This document shows, one piece after another, positions 6,695 to 14,807 of a DNA stretch of 15,181 nt; position 1 is the stretch's first letter, and each line of letters starts with the position of its first letter. A program made the translations under genes and the position numbers. This DNA is from Caldisericia bacterium (GTDB lineage Bacteria > Caldisericota > Caldisericia > B22-G15). Location: the NCBI GenBank assembly GCA_021158845.1, contig JAGGSY010000104.1, positions 1 through 15,181 of the forward strand, given 5' to 3'. The notes below the pieces were generated by a model. It was not told where the DNA came from. It saw only the letters and a list, made by a program, of their open reading frames with translations, and searched no databases.

Positions 6695-8769
6695 AAACAT
6701 TAGAACCCTCTAAAATTAGAAATGTTTCTTTTGTATCTCACAGTGGAGCTGGAAAGACAAGTCTTGTTGAGTCTATGCTTTTTGTTTCAAAGGCGATAGA
6801 TAAAAAGGGAAGCACTGATAAGGGAAACACTGTCTCTGATTTTGAGCCAGAGGAGATAAAAAGGCAGATAAGTATCTCCACATCACTAATTCCCATATTC
6901 TGGAAGGATCACAAGATAAATATACTTGATACCCCTGGATTCCTTGAGTTTTTTGCAGAGGTTAGGGGTGCATTAAGGGTTTCAGAAGCTGCCGTTGTTC
7001 TTGTGGATGCCTCTTCAGGTGTTGAAGTTGGAACTGAAAGGGTCTGGGAGTTTGTAAAGGAAGAGGAGATTCCTGCATGTTTTGTTGTAAGCAGAATGGA
7101 TAGAGAGAATGCAAACTTTGAAAAAGCACTTACCAGTATCAGGGATTTCTTTGGTTCAGACGCTGTTCCCCTCATTCTTCCCATTGGTCAAGGGCAGAGC
7201 TTTAAAGGTGTTATAAACCTTCTTACAGGAAAGGCAAAGATATTTGAAGGTGGAAATGTAAAGGAAGTGGATATTCCTGATTCTGAGAAGGAAAAGTTTG
7301 AAATGTACAAGAATGAGCTTGTAGAGAAAATAGCAGAGAATGATGAGGAGTTGTTGGATAAGTATCTCAATGAAGGAGACCTTTCTCCTGATGATATAAA
7401 GAAGGGTCTAAAGGAGGGAATAAAGAATAGGATGATATTCCCTGTTCTTGTTTCTTCCTCCGTATCTGATATAGGAACAGAGGAGATTCTTGATTTTATC
7501 GTTGATGAATTTCCCTCACCATATCTTAATGAGAAACGCTACGGTAAGAAGCCCAATTCAGGTGAGGTTGTTGTTGATAGCATTGATCCAGAAAAGCCCT
7601 TCTCTGGTCTTGTATTTAAGACATTTACTGATCCATTTGTGGGAAGAATTAACTTTGTAAAGGTTTACACTGGAAAACTGACAAGTGATATGAAGGTACT
7701 CAATGTGGATAAGGGTAAAGAGGAAAGGGTTTCAAATCTCTTCTTCATAAGGGGAAAGAATCAGGAGAAAACAGACAAGATTCTTGCAGGAGATATGGGA
7801 GTTATTGCAAAACTCAACCATACCCTTACAGGAGATACCCTTTGTGATTCCAACTTTAAGGTGAAGTATGATTGGTTGAAGTATCCTGAGCCAGTCCTTT
7901 CATATGCAGTGGAACCAAAGAGAAAGGAAGATGAGGATAGATTGAGTACAGCAATATTCAAACTCACCGCAGATGACCCCACTTTTATTGTTGAAAGAAA
8001 CGATGTAACAAAACAACTCCTTATAAAAGGCATGGGAGCAACACACCTTCAGGTGATGGTTGAAAAACTGGCAAGGAAGTTTGGAGTGGAAGTTACCCTA
8101 ACTAAACCAGAGATTGCATATAAAGAGACAATAAAGGGAACTGCAAAGGCAGAGGGAAAATATAAGAAACAGACAGGTGGTCATGGTCAGTATGGTCATT
8201 GTTTCATTGAGATAAGTCCTCTTGAGAGAGGAAAAGAGTTTGAATTTGTTGATAAGATATTTGGTGGAGCAATTCCAAAGCAATACATTCCAGCTGTTGA
8301 GAAGGGAATTAGAGAGACAATGAAGGAGGGAATACTTGCCGGTTATCCTGTTGTAGATGTTAAGGTTGTTCTCTATGATGGCTCATACCATCCTGTGGAT
8401 TCATCTGAACTTGCCTTTAAAATCGCTGCATCAATGGCTTTCAAGAAGGCAATGGCAGAGGCAAAACCAGTTCTTCTTGAACCAGTACTTGAAGTGGAGA
8501 TTAGAGTTCCAGAGCAATTTCTTGGAGATATAATATCAGACCTCAACACAAGGAGAGGGAAGATACTTGGCATGGATTCAGAGAAGGGAATTTCCATAGT
8601 GAGAGCCTTCGTCCCTGAGGCTGAGATGCTTACATATGGACTGGATCTTGCATCTTTAACTCAAGGGAGGGGTTACTTCACAGCAAGATTTGCAAAGTAT
8701 GAAGAGGTTCCAGCAAGGATTGCAGAAGAGATAATAAAGAGAAGGAAGAGAGAAGAGGGTAAGGAATAA
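6691..8769 (+). CDS. fusA2: EF-G-like translational GTPase (EF-G2 type) between rpoB and rpoC
   Basis: This 692-residue protein has the full EF-G layout. The G domain spans about 1-285, domain II starts around 300 (FSGLVFKTFTDPFVGRINF), then domains III, IV (YKETIKGTAKAEGKYKKQTG) and V follow. The P-loop is SHSGAGKTS (16-24), of the EF-G2 kind rather than AHIDAGKTT. Several GTPase residues differ: Ser61 sits where the G2 Thr is expected, DTPG-Phe84 replaces the catalytic DTPGH, G4 reads S134-R-M-D instead of NKMD, and G5 reads SSS. Domain IV keeps DGSYHPVDSSE with His567, important for translocation in canonical EF-G. ATGA overlap with rpoB and AGAGGTGA at 6679-6686 indicate coupled translation. 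It may be a modified translocase, a rescue or stalling factor, or a ribosome-binding regulator. Whether a canonical fusA exists elsewhere cannot be seen here. Confidence 0.93.
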   Translation: MKTLEPSKIRNVSFVSHSGAGKTSLVESMLFVSKAIDKKGSTDKGNTVSDFEPEEIKRQISISTSLIPIFWKDHKINILDTPGFLEFFAEVRGALRVSEAAVVLVDASSGVEVGTERVWEFVKEEEIPACFVVSRMDRENANFEKALTSIRDFFGSDAVPLILPIGQGQSFKGVINLLTGKAKIFEGGNVKEVDIPDSEKEKFEMYKNELVEKIAENDEELLDKYLNEGDLSPDDIKKGLKEGIKNRMIFPVLVSSSVSDIGTEEILDFIVDEFPSPYLNEKRYGKKPNSGEVVVDSIDPEKPFSGLVFKTFTDPFVGRINFVKVYTGKLTSDMKVLNVDKGKEERVSNLFFIRGKNQEKTDKILAGDMGVIAKLNHTLTGDTLCDSNFKVKYDWLKYPEPVLSYAVEPKRKEDEDRLSTAIFKLTADDPTFIVERNDVTKQLLIKGMGATHLQVMVEKLARKFGVEVTLTKPEIAYKETIKGTAKAEGKYKKQTGGHGQYGHCFIEISPLERGKEFEFVDKIFGGAIPKQYIPAVEKGIRETMKEGILAGYPVVDVKVVLYDGSYHPVDSSELAFKIAASMAFKKAMAEAKPVLLEPVLEVEIRVPEQFLGDIISDLNTRRGKILGMDSEKGISIVRAFVPEAEMLTYGLDLASLTQGRGYFTARFAKYEEVPARIAEEIIKRRKREEGKE

Positions 8770-8770
8770 C

Positions 8771-8779
8771 AGGAGGTGA
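8771..8779 (+). promoter_or_regulatory. Very strong ribosome binding site that selects the TTG start of rpoC
   Basis: AGGAGGTGA is a 9-base perfect match to the anti-Shine-Dalgarno complement. Its core lies 7 nt before TTG 8784. The strong site offsets the weak start codon. Confidence 0.85.
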
Positions 8780-8783
8780 ACTT

Positions 8784-11700
8784 TTGACTGAAAAAAAGTT
8801 TCAGGCAATTCAGATCTCCCTTGCCTCTCCAGAAGAGATCCTTTCGTGGTCTCATGGAGAGGTGAAGAAGGCTGAAACCATAAATTATAGAAATTTCAAA
8901 CCAGAAATGGATGGTCTCTTCTGCGAGAGAATCTTTGGACCTGTAAGAGATTACGAGTGTCATTGCGGAAAATTAAAAGGAATTAGATATAGAGGACTTG
9001 TATGTGAGAGATGTGGAGTTGAAATTACCTCATCAAAGGTTAGGAGAGAGAGATTTGGTCACATAAATCTTGCTGCTCCTGTTGTACATATATGGTACTT
9101 CAGGGCAACAAATATAATACCCATCCTTCTTGATTTGTCAAAGACTGATGTTGAAAAAATTGTTTACTACGCATCCTATGTAGTTATAGATAAAGGAAAC
9201 TCTCCCCTTAAAGATAAGCAAGTTATTTCAGAGGAGGAGTATAGAGAGTATAAAGAAGCAGGATATGATTTTGTGGCGAAGAGAGGGGCAGAGGCAATTC
9301 TTGATTTACTTAAAGGTCTTGACCTTCCAAAACTTAGAGACGAACTCCTTAAAGAGATTAGAGATTCCAGTTCAAAACAGAGAAAGATTCACGCAATGAA
9401 GAGACTTGACTATGTTGAAGCGTTCATAAATTCTGGAAACAAACCAGAGTACATGGTTCTTACAGTTTTACCTGTTATTCCACCAGATTTAAGACCACTC
9501 CTCCCCCTTGAAGGAGGAAGATTTGCCTCAGTGGATTTGAATGATCTCTACAGGAGGGTTATCAATAGAAACAACAGGTTGAAGAAACTCATAGCAGTAA
9601 ATGCACCGGACATAATGCTGCAGAATGAAAAGAGGATGCTCCAGGAAGCAGTGGATGCGTTGCTTGACAATTCCCACAAGACTCATCCAATTATTGGTTC
9701 CCACAACAGACCTCTTCGTTCTCTATCAGATATTTTGAGGGGAAAACAGGGAAGATTCAGACAGAACCTCCTTGGAAAGAGAGTGGATTATTCAGGTAGA
9801 AGTGTTATAGTTGTTGGACCAAATTTAAAGCTTGATGAATGTGGTGTTCCAAAGAGCATGGCTCTTGAACTCTTTAAGCCTTTCCTCATGCATGACCTTG
9901 AGGAGAGGGGAATCGCAGTAAACTTGAGAAATGCAAAATGGATGATAGAGAGAGCGGTAAAAGAACCAGATAGCAATGTGTGGAAGGTTCTTGCAGATAC
10001 AGTTAAAGATTATGTGGTTCTATTGAACAGAGCTCCAACCCTTCATAGAATGAGTATACAAGCTTTCAAACCTGTTCTTGTTGATGGAGAGGCAATTCAA
10101 ATCTCTCCTCTTGTCTGTCCACCATTCAATGCAGATTTTGATGGAGACCAGATGGCAATACACCTTCCTCTCTCCATTGCTGCACAAACTGAATCAAAAT
10201 ACCTTCTGCTTTCAAAATACAACACCGTATCTCCAGCGCATGGAAGACCTATTACACTCCCTGTGCAGGATGTGGTTGCTGGATGTTACTACATAACACT
10301 CATAAAACATGGAGCAAAGGGAGAAGGACTTAAATTTTACACTGTTGATGATTTGAGGGCAGCCCTTGAAGAGAAGAAGGTGGAGCTCAATTCAAAGATA
10401 GATTTTTACTGGAATGGAGAGTGGATAAAGGATACAACAGTTGGTAGAGTACTATTTAATGAGCTCATTCAATCTGTATTAAAGGACCCAACATTCCCAT
10501 TCTTTAACAAACTCATTGATCAGAAGAGTATAAACGAACTCTTCAGCATGGTATTTAAGAGGTATGGTTTTGAAAAGACTGCGGAACTACTTGATGAGGT
10601 ACAGAAGCTTGGTTTTGAAATGGTCACCCTTTCAGGTTTAACCATAGGTATGGATGATATGGTAATTCCAAAGAGGAGAAGAGAGATTTTAAGAAAGGCA
10701 GAGGAGAAAGAGAAAAAAATTAAAAAATTCTATGAAGAAGGGCTTTTATCTGAAGAGGAAAGGTATAAGAAAACCATAGAGGTCTGGCTTAAAGCTGTTG
10801 AGGAATTGAAACAGGAGATATTTGTAACATACGATCCCTTTAACTTCCTGTTCCTTATGGCAGCATCTGGGGCAAGAGGAAAACCAGAGCAGATACTCCA
10901 GATGGTTGGAATAAGGGGACTCATGTCAGATCCATCTGGAAGAATTATAGAATTTCCAATAAAGTCAAATCTTAAAGAGGGACTATCTGTGCTTGAATAC
11001 TTCATTTCAACTCATGGGGCAAGAAAGGGTCTTGCAGACACTGCACTTAAAACTTCAGATGCTGGTTACCTTACAAGAAGACTTGCAGATGTTTCCCATA
11101 AGGTGGTTGTAAAGTATGAAGATTGCAGTGAGATACCTGTGAGACCACTTAGGATAGAGAATAAGATTATTAAATCTTTATACAGGCAGATAGTTGGAAA
11201 GATTGCAGCAAGAGATGTGATTGATCCAAAGACTGGAGATATTATTGTAAAGAAGGATCAGGAGATAACAAGAGAACTTGCAAAGGAGATAGAGGAGAAG
11301 GGAATTGAAGAGGTATGGGTAAGAAACTTCCCAGAGGGAGTGTATGTAGAGGAGATTAGAGAAGGTCAGAGAGTTATTGAGACCCTTGAAGAGAGAATTC
11401 TTGGTAGATATGCTGCAGAGGATATTTATACCCCGTCAGAGAAGGAGATAATGTTTAAAGTTGGTGATGAAATTCCAGAGGGAGCATGGTTATCACAGGA
11501 TATATTTGATAAAGATGAGAGACTCCTTTTCAAAGAAGGTGAACTTGTAACTGCAGAGCTTGTTAAGAAGGTAAAAGAGAATGGAATAACTGAGTTTCCC
11601 ATAAAGATTCCTGTGGAATCTGAACTCATTCTTAAAGAGGGAGAGGAGATAGATGAAGAGGCAGTGGAGAAGATAAAGAAAGCTGGAATAAAGAGAGTAA

Positions 11701-12830
11701 AGATAAGATCAATTTTCACATGCAAGGCACCAAATGGAGTTTGCGCGAAGTGCTATGGTAGAGATCTATCCACAGGGAGACTTGTAAATGTGGGAGAGGC
11801 AGTAGGAATTGTAGCTGCTCAATCCATAGGAGAGCCAGGAACCCAGTTAACTTTAAGAACCTTCCACACAGGAGGAGTTGCAGCAAAGGATATAACTACA
11901 GGTTTACCAAGAGTTGAGGAACTCTTTGAAGTGAGAAAGCCAAAAGGTGGAGCTATAATATCGGAAGTTACAGGTTATGTGAGGATAAAAGATGAAGAGG
12001 ATTCAAGAAAGATAATAGTTACTCCAAGATCAAAGACAAAGGCGCTTGAACTTTACTCTACATTGATAGATGCCCTTGAAAAACTTGTAAATGTTAATTC
12101 AAAAACTACAATATATGACGCTGACCTTGATGAGGAACTCATTGAGGCACTTAAAGAGGTAAAATTGGAAAAGGTTCAGGATATTTTATCCCTTGATAAG
12201 GAAGCCATTGTCTCAAAATTAATGGGTAAAGAGACAGTTTACTCTGTTGCATATGGTAAGAGTTTAAGAGTTAAGGATGGAGATTTTGTTATGGCAGGGG
12301 ATAGATTGACTGAAGGACCACTTGATCCACACAAACTCTTCCAGGTGAAGGGGATTAGAGATACAGAGCAGTACCTACTTCAGGAGATTCAGAAGGTTTA
12401 CAAAGGTCAGGGTGTGAATATAAACGACAAACACATAGAGATAATACTTAGGGAGTTAACGAGGAAAGCGGTTATAATTGAACCGGGTGATACAAAGTTC
12501 TATCCAGGCCAGGAAGTTGAGAGAACAGAGGTTGAAGAGGAGAATAGAGTTGTTAGAGCTGAGGGAAAGAAACCTGCAACCTACAAAGTGCTTCTATTGA
12601 GACTCACCAAGGCGGCACTTTCTTCTGATTCATTCCTCTCTGCCTCATCATTCCAGGAGACAACAAAGGTTCTTGCAGAGGCAGCCATTGCTGGAAAGAC
12701 TGACACACTGGAAGGTCTTAAAGAGGCAGTAATTGTTGGAAGTTTAATTCCTGCAGGAACAGGCTTTTCAGATTATGACAGTGTAAGGGTCAAAGAGAAG
12801 CAAGAGAAAAAGGAGAGGGAGAGCGTTTAA
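8784..12830 (+). CDS. rpoC: DNA-directed RNA polymerase subunit beta prime
   Basis: This complete 1348-residue beta prime subunit starts at TTG. The N-terminal zinc site is C59-x-C61 and C74-x2-C77. The lid, rudder and switch region carry GKQGRFRQNLLGKRVDYSGR. The catalytic NADFDGDQMAIHLP has Asp451, 453 and 455, which bind the catalytic Mg. The bridge helix and trigger loop are conserved and uninterrupted (SGARGKPEQILQMVGIRGLM, then STHGARKGLADTALKTSDAG). The second zinc site uses C781, C980, C987 and C990. The C781-C980 gap is about 199 residues against 74 in E. coli, because a repeated 26-residue unit fills it. The C-terminus ends in SLIPAGTGFSDY plus a charged tail. It lies 14 nt after the EF-G2 gene. 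Confidence 0.98.
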   Translation: MTEKKFQAIQISLASPEEILSWSHGEVKKAETINYRNFKPEMDGLFCERIFGPVRDYECHCGKLKGIRYRGLVCERCGVEITSSKVRRERFGHINLAAPVVHIWYFRATNIIPILLDLSKTDVEKIVYYASYVVIDKGNSPLKDKQVISEEEYREYKEAGYDFVAKRGAEAILDLLKGLDLPKLRDELLKEIRDSSSKQRKIHAMKRLDYVEAFINSGNKPEYMVLTVLPVIPPDLRPLLPLEGGRFASVDLNDLYRRVINRNNRLKKLIAVNAPDIMLQNEKRMLQEAVDALLDNSHKTHPIIGSHNRPLRSLSDILRGKQGRFRQNLLGKRVDYSGRSVIVVGPNLKLDECGVPKSMALELFKPFLMHDLEERGIAVNLRNAKWMIERAVKEPDSNVWKVLADTVKDYVVLLNRAPTLHRMSIQAFKPVLVDGEAIQISPLVCPPFNADFDGDQMAIHLPLSIAAQTESKYLLLSKYNTVSPAHGRPITLPVQDVVAGCYYITLIKHGAKGEGLKFYTVDDLRAALEEKKVELNSKIDFYWNGEWIKDTTVGRVLFNELIQSVLKDPTFPFFNKLIDQKSINELFSMVFKRYGFEKTAELLDEVQKLGFEMVTLSGLTIGMDDMVIPKRRREILRKAEEKEKKIKKFYEEGLLSEEERYKKTIEVWLKAVEELKQEIFVTYDPFNFLFLMAASGARGKPEQILQMVGIRGLMSDPSGRIIEFPIKSNLKEGLSVLEYFISTHGARKGLADTALKTSDAGYLTRRLADVSHKVVVKYEDCSEIPVRPLRIENKIIKSLYRQIVGKIAARDVIDPKTGDIIVKKDQEITRELAKEIEEKGIEEVWVRNFPEGVYVEEIREGQRVIETLEERILGRYAAEDIYTPSEKEIMFKVGDEIPEGAWLSQDIFDKDERLLFKEGELVTAELVKKVKENGITEFPIKIPVESELILKEGEEIDEEAVEKIKKAGIKRVKIRSIFTCKAPNGVCAKCYGRDLSTGRLVNVGEAVGIVAAQSIGEPGTQLTLRTFHTGGVAAKDITTGLPRVEELFEVRKPKGGAIISEVTGYVRIKDEEDSRKIIVTPRSKTKALELYSTLIDALEKLVNVNSKTTIYDADLDEELIEALKEVKLEKVQDILSLDKEAIVSKLMGKETVYSVAYGKSLRVKDGDFVMAGDRLTEGPLDPHKLFQVKGIRDTEQYLLQEIQKVYKGQGVNINDKHIEIILRELTRKAVIIEPGDTKFYPGQEVERTEVEEENRVVRAEGKKPATYKVLLLRLTKAALSSDSFLSASSFQETTKVLAEAAIAGKTDTLEGLKEAVIVGSLIPAGTGFSDYDSVRVKEKQEKKERESV
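11190..11717 (+). repeat. Internal protein repeats in RpoC between zinc-ligand Cys781 and Cys980
   Basis: Three ungapped 26-residue units align at residues 822-847, 916-941 and 950-975. The pattern is K-E-G-E-x-I/V, then acidic helix residues, then G-I and a beta strand ending V/I-R/K. Each has 15 residues between its K-x-[G/D] position and the GI. By hand count, pairs share 9-11 identical residues. A fourth partial copy begins at ILGRYAAEDI (872-881), echoing IVGKIAARDV (803-812). RpoB residues 238-263 match the third unit at about 11 of 26 positions. Typical bacterial RpoC has one such unit just before the second zinc Cys. Confidence 0.7.
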
Positions 12831-12848
12831 AACGCTCTTCCTTCTTTT
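12818..12848 (+). terminator. Intrinsic terminator after rpoC, with the stop codon in its loop
   Basis: The stem GGAGAGCGTT (12818-12827) pairs with AACGCTCTTC (12831-12840) with one G-T wobble, leaving TAA, the rpoC stop codon, as the loop. A pyrimidine tract CTTCTTTT (12841-12848) follows. The U-tract has C interruptions, so some read-through into the next gene is likely. Confidence 0.8.
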
Positions 12849-12850
12849 AT

Positions 12851-13525
12851 ATGAAGGGAACCATTGTAAACATTATTGCAGTTCTTGTGGGAGGTGGGGT
12901 TGGCTTATTAATTGGTAATAAACTTCCAGATAGAGTTAAAAAGATTGCCATGGAGGGGGTTGGACTTTCATCACTTGCCCTTGGATTTATACTTTCGTTA
13001 AAGACTGACAACATAATTATTATGGTATTTTCTGTGATTCTTGGAGCAGTTGTGGGGGAGATTCTAAAAATAGAAGATTTTCTTGAGAGAGTGGGAGATA
13101 GGATAAAAAGGAAGATAAAAAGCGAAGGCTCTTTTACAGAAGGTTTTATCACTGCATCACTTATATTCTGTGTGGGATCAATGACCATTGTTGGAGCTAT
13201 AAATGAGGGTCTCACTGGCGATGCTACACTCCTTTATACAAAATCCATCCTTGACGGAATAACCTCAATTGCCCTTTCCTCCACTCTTGGTATTGGTGTC
13301 CTTTTTTCCACACTTTTCATACTTATCTATCAAGGAGGATTAACAATTGGTGCGTCTTTGGCGAGATCTCTTCTAACTACCCACACTGTAAATATGATTA
13401 CAGGTGTTGGGGGTGTTCTAATAATTGGAATTGGACTAAACATACTGGGACTTAAGAAGCTGAAACTATCAAACTTTTTACCTGCCCTCATCTTTGCCTT
13501 CATCCTCTCAATATTTTTTAAGTGA
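12851..13525 (+). CDS. DUF554 family integral membrane protein
   Basis: This 224-residue polytopic membrane protein has six or seven predicted spans, at about 4-22, 33-51, 54-70, 98-118, 137-157, 160-176, 183-201 and 207-223 (some may pair). A basic amphipathic segment at about 72-92 contains LERVGDRIKRKIK. The patterns MKGTIVN at the N-terminus, EGFITASLIFCVGSMTIVGA and LLYTKSILDGITSIALSSTL are characteristic of DUF554 (E. coli YqgA-like) proteins, whose function is unknown to me. Transport is a guess only. The ATG at 12851 matches the usual family start but has no Shine-Dalgarno sequence. It lies right after the rpoC terminator, so it is probably read from read-through or a nearly leaderless transcript. 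Confidence 0.9.
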   Translation: MKGTIVNIIAVLVGGGVGLLIGNKLPDRVKKIAMEGVGLSSLALGFILSLKTDNIIIMVFSVILGAVVGEILKIEDFLERVGDRIKRKIKSEGSFTEGFITASLIFCVGSMTIVGAINEGLTGDATLLYTKSILDGITSIALSSTLGIGVLFSTLFILIYQGGLTIGASLARSLLTTHTVNMITGVGGVLIIGIGLNILGLKKLKLSNFLPALIFAFILSIFFK

Positions 13526-13549
13526 TTTATCCAAAAATTGCAACGGATA

Positions 13550-13560
13550 GTGCCTGGCAC
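13550..13560 (+). repeat. Perfect dyad GTGCC-T-GGCAC upstream of htrA
   Basis: An 11-bp inverted repeat with a single central base is too tight for an RNA hairpin. It has the size of a half-turn operator or of a small dispersed repeat. It lies about 40 bp before the -10 box of the putative htrA promoter. No assignment to a known regulator is possible. Confidence 0.5.
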
Positions 13561-13601
13561 CCAGAGTCGTAAGGTCTAAGTAACAAATTTAATCTGGGGT
13601 G
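13558..13601 (+). repeat. Imperfect inverted repeat flanking the htrA promoter spacer
   Basis: CACCCAGA (13558-13565) is the inverse complement of TCTGGGGTG (13593-13601) with one extra G. The arms enclose 27 bp including the putative -35, and the right arm ends exactly where the -10 begins. It could be an operator, or an RNA hairpin in transcripts reading through from the DUF554 gene. No T-run follows, so it is not a clear terminator. Confidence 0.45.
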
Positions 13602-13607
13602 TATAAT
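13580..13607 (+). promoter_or_regulatory. Putative sigma-70-type promoter of htrA
   Basis: A consensus -10 box TATAAT lies at 13602-13607. Sixteen bases upstream is GTAACA (13580-13585), matching TTGACA at 4 of 6 positions. Initiation would fall near 13614, giving a leader of about 38 nt before the htrA ATG, with a strong ribosome binding site AAGGAGGT at 13638-13645. No heat-shock operator such as CIRCE was recognised. Confidence 0.6.
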
Positions 13608-13651
13608 AAAAGATGAAGTTTAAATTGCTTGTTTAAAAAGGAGGTAAAGAT

Positions 13652-14806
13652 ATGAATGGCTTTGGAGAGTATAGACCTTATAGAAGACCAAGTATAGTTT
13701 TATGGATTATTGTGTTTCTAATTGGTGCTTTGGTTGGCGGTGGTGTAGGCTCTTTTATTACAATGAAGTATTTTCCACAGGCGAAAGAAAGTTCAAGCAC
13801 TCAGACTCCAACTAAAACACAGATTATAGAGACCACAAAAATTATCAATCTGGAGGAGTCTCAAATAATAAAAGTAGCAGAGGAAGCTGGACCTGCTGTG
13901 GTTACCATATCTACCAAGAAGATTGTTTCAGGTTTCTTCTTTACATACGAGACTCCAGCACTTGGTTCTGGATTTATAATCTCCAGTGATGGGGATATAG
14001 TTACAAACTACCATGTTATTGAAGATGCAAAGGATATAACTGTAACTCTTTCTGATGGTAGGGAGTTTACAGGTTTTATCGTTGGAACGGATCCATCTTC
14101 AGATGTAGCTCTTTTAAAGATAAAGGCAAAGGATCTTCCCCATCTTGTATTTGCAGATTCCTCTAAATTAAAGGTGGGTCAAATGGTGGTTGCCATTGGA
14201 AATCCATATGGTCTTGATCACACAGTAACGTCAGGCGTAGTTTCCGCTTTAGAGAGGACTCTTTCCTTTGAAGATGGAAGGACTCTTGTGGGAGTTATAC
14301 AAACTGATGCAGCAATAAATCCTGGTAATAGTGGTGGACCACTTTTGAATATGGCAGGAGAGGTTATAGGAATGAACACTGCCATAAAAAGTGGTGCCCA
14401 GGGTATAGGTTTTGCAGTTTCATCAAATACAGTTGTAAAGGTTGTTTCTGATTTAAACAAGTATGGTAAGGTTGTCTGGCCATTCCTTGGTATAGGTGGT
14501 GTCTCAATAAACGAAGATATTGCAAAGAGGGAAAAACTCCCAGTAGATAAAGGAGTTCTTGTTTTGAAAGTTTATCCAAACACTGCAGCAGATAAAGCAG
14601 GTTTAAAGGAGTTTGATATAATAACAAAATTTGATGGTAAGGAAGTCACAACAGTTCAGGAACTTACCAAATACATAAGGGAACATGAAGTTGGTGATAC
14701 AGTTAAAATTGAGATAATCAGAGGTAAGAAACACATGATACTGAATGCTACCCTCAAGGAGAGACCGAGAAGTATTGGAAAGATAGATCAAAGTTATCTA
14801 ATTTAA
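13652..14806 (+). CDS. htrA: Membrane-anchored HtrA/DegP-type serine protease with one PDZ domain
   Basis: This 384-residue trypsin-like protease is expected to degrade or refold damaged envelope proteins outside the cytoplasm. A short basic N-terminus precedes a hydrophobic span at about 14-38 (VLWIIVFLIGALVGGGVGSF), probably an uncleaved anchor. A Ser/Thr-rich linker follows. The catalytic triad is visible: His121 in TNYHVIED, Asp151 in DPSSDVALLKI, and Ser227 in NPGNSGGPL. One C-terminal PDZ domain covers about 270-375 (LGIGGVS, then NTAADKAGLKEFDIITKFDG). The size and single PDZ match the HtrA/DegS-like class. The ATG follows AAGGAGGT. The gene has its own putative promoter and converges on the minus-strand gene with 1 nt between stops. 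Confidence 0.95.
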   Translation: MNGFGEYRPYRRPSIVLWIIVFLIGALVGGGVGSFITMKYFPQAKESSSTQTPTKTQIIETTKIINLEESQIIKVAEEAGPAVVTISTKKIVSGFFFTYETPALGSGFIISSDGDIVTNYHVIEDAKDITVTLSDGREFTGFIVGTDPSSDVALLKIKAKDLPHLVFADSSKLKVGQMVVAIGNPYGLDHTVTSGVVSALERTLSFEDGRTLVGVIQTDAAINPGNSGGPLLNMAGEVIGMNTAIKSGAQGIGFAVSSNTVVKVVSDLNKYGKVVWPFLGIGGVSINEDIAKREKLPVDKGVLVLKVYPNTAADKAGLKEFDIITKFDGKEVTTVQELTKYIREHEVGDTVKIEIIRGKKHMILNATLKERPRSIGKIDQSYLI

Positions 14807-14807
14807 C

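Noticed and set aside
10078..10296. A 72-codon plus-strand open frame inside rpoC.
   Set aside because: It lies out of frame within the catalytic core of rpoC and has no domain-like features. A shadow of rpoC.
11190..11717. Frameshift or assembly duplication as the cause of the RpoC repeats.
   Set aside because: The frame stays open, the copies differ strongly in DNA and protein sequence, and they are spaced unevenly (94 and 34 residues), so this is old divergence rather than an assembly artefact.
13566..13592. A terminator for the DUF554 gene in the spacer before htrA.
   Set aside because: The inverted repeat has a long loop and is followed by TATAATAAAA, not a T-run.
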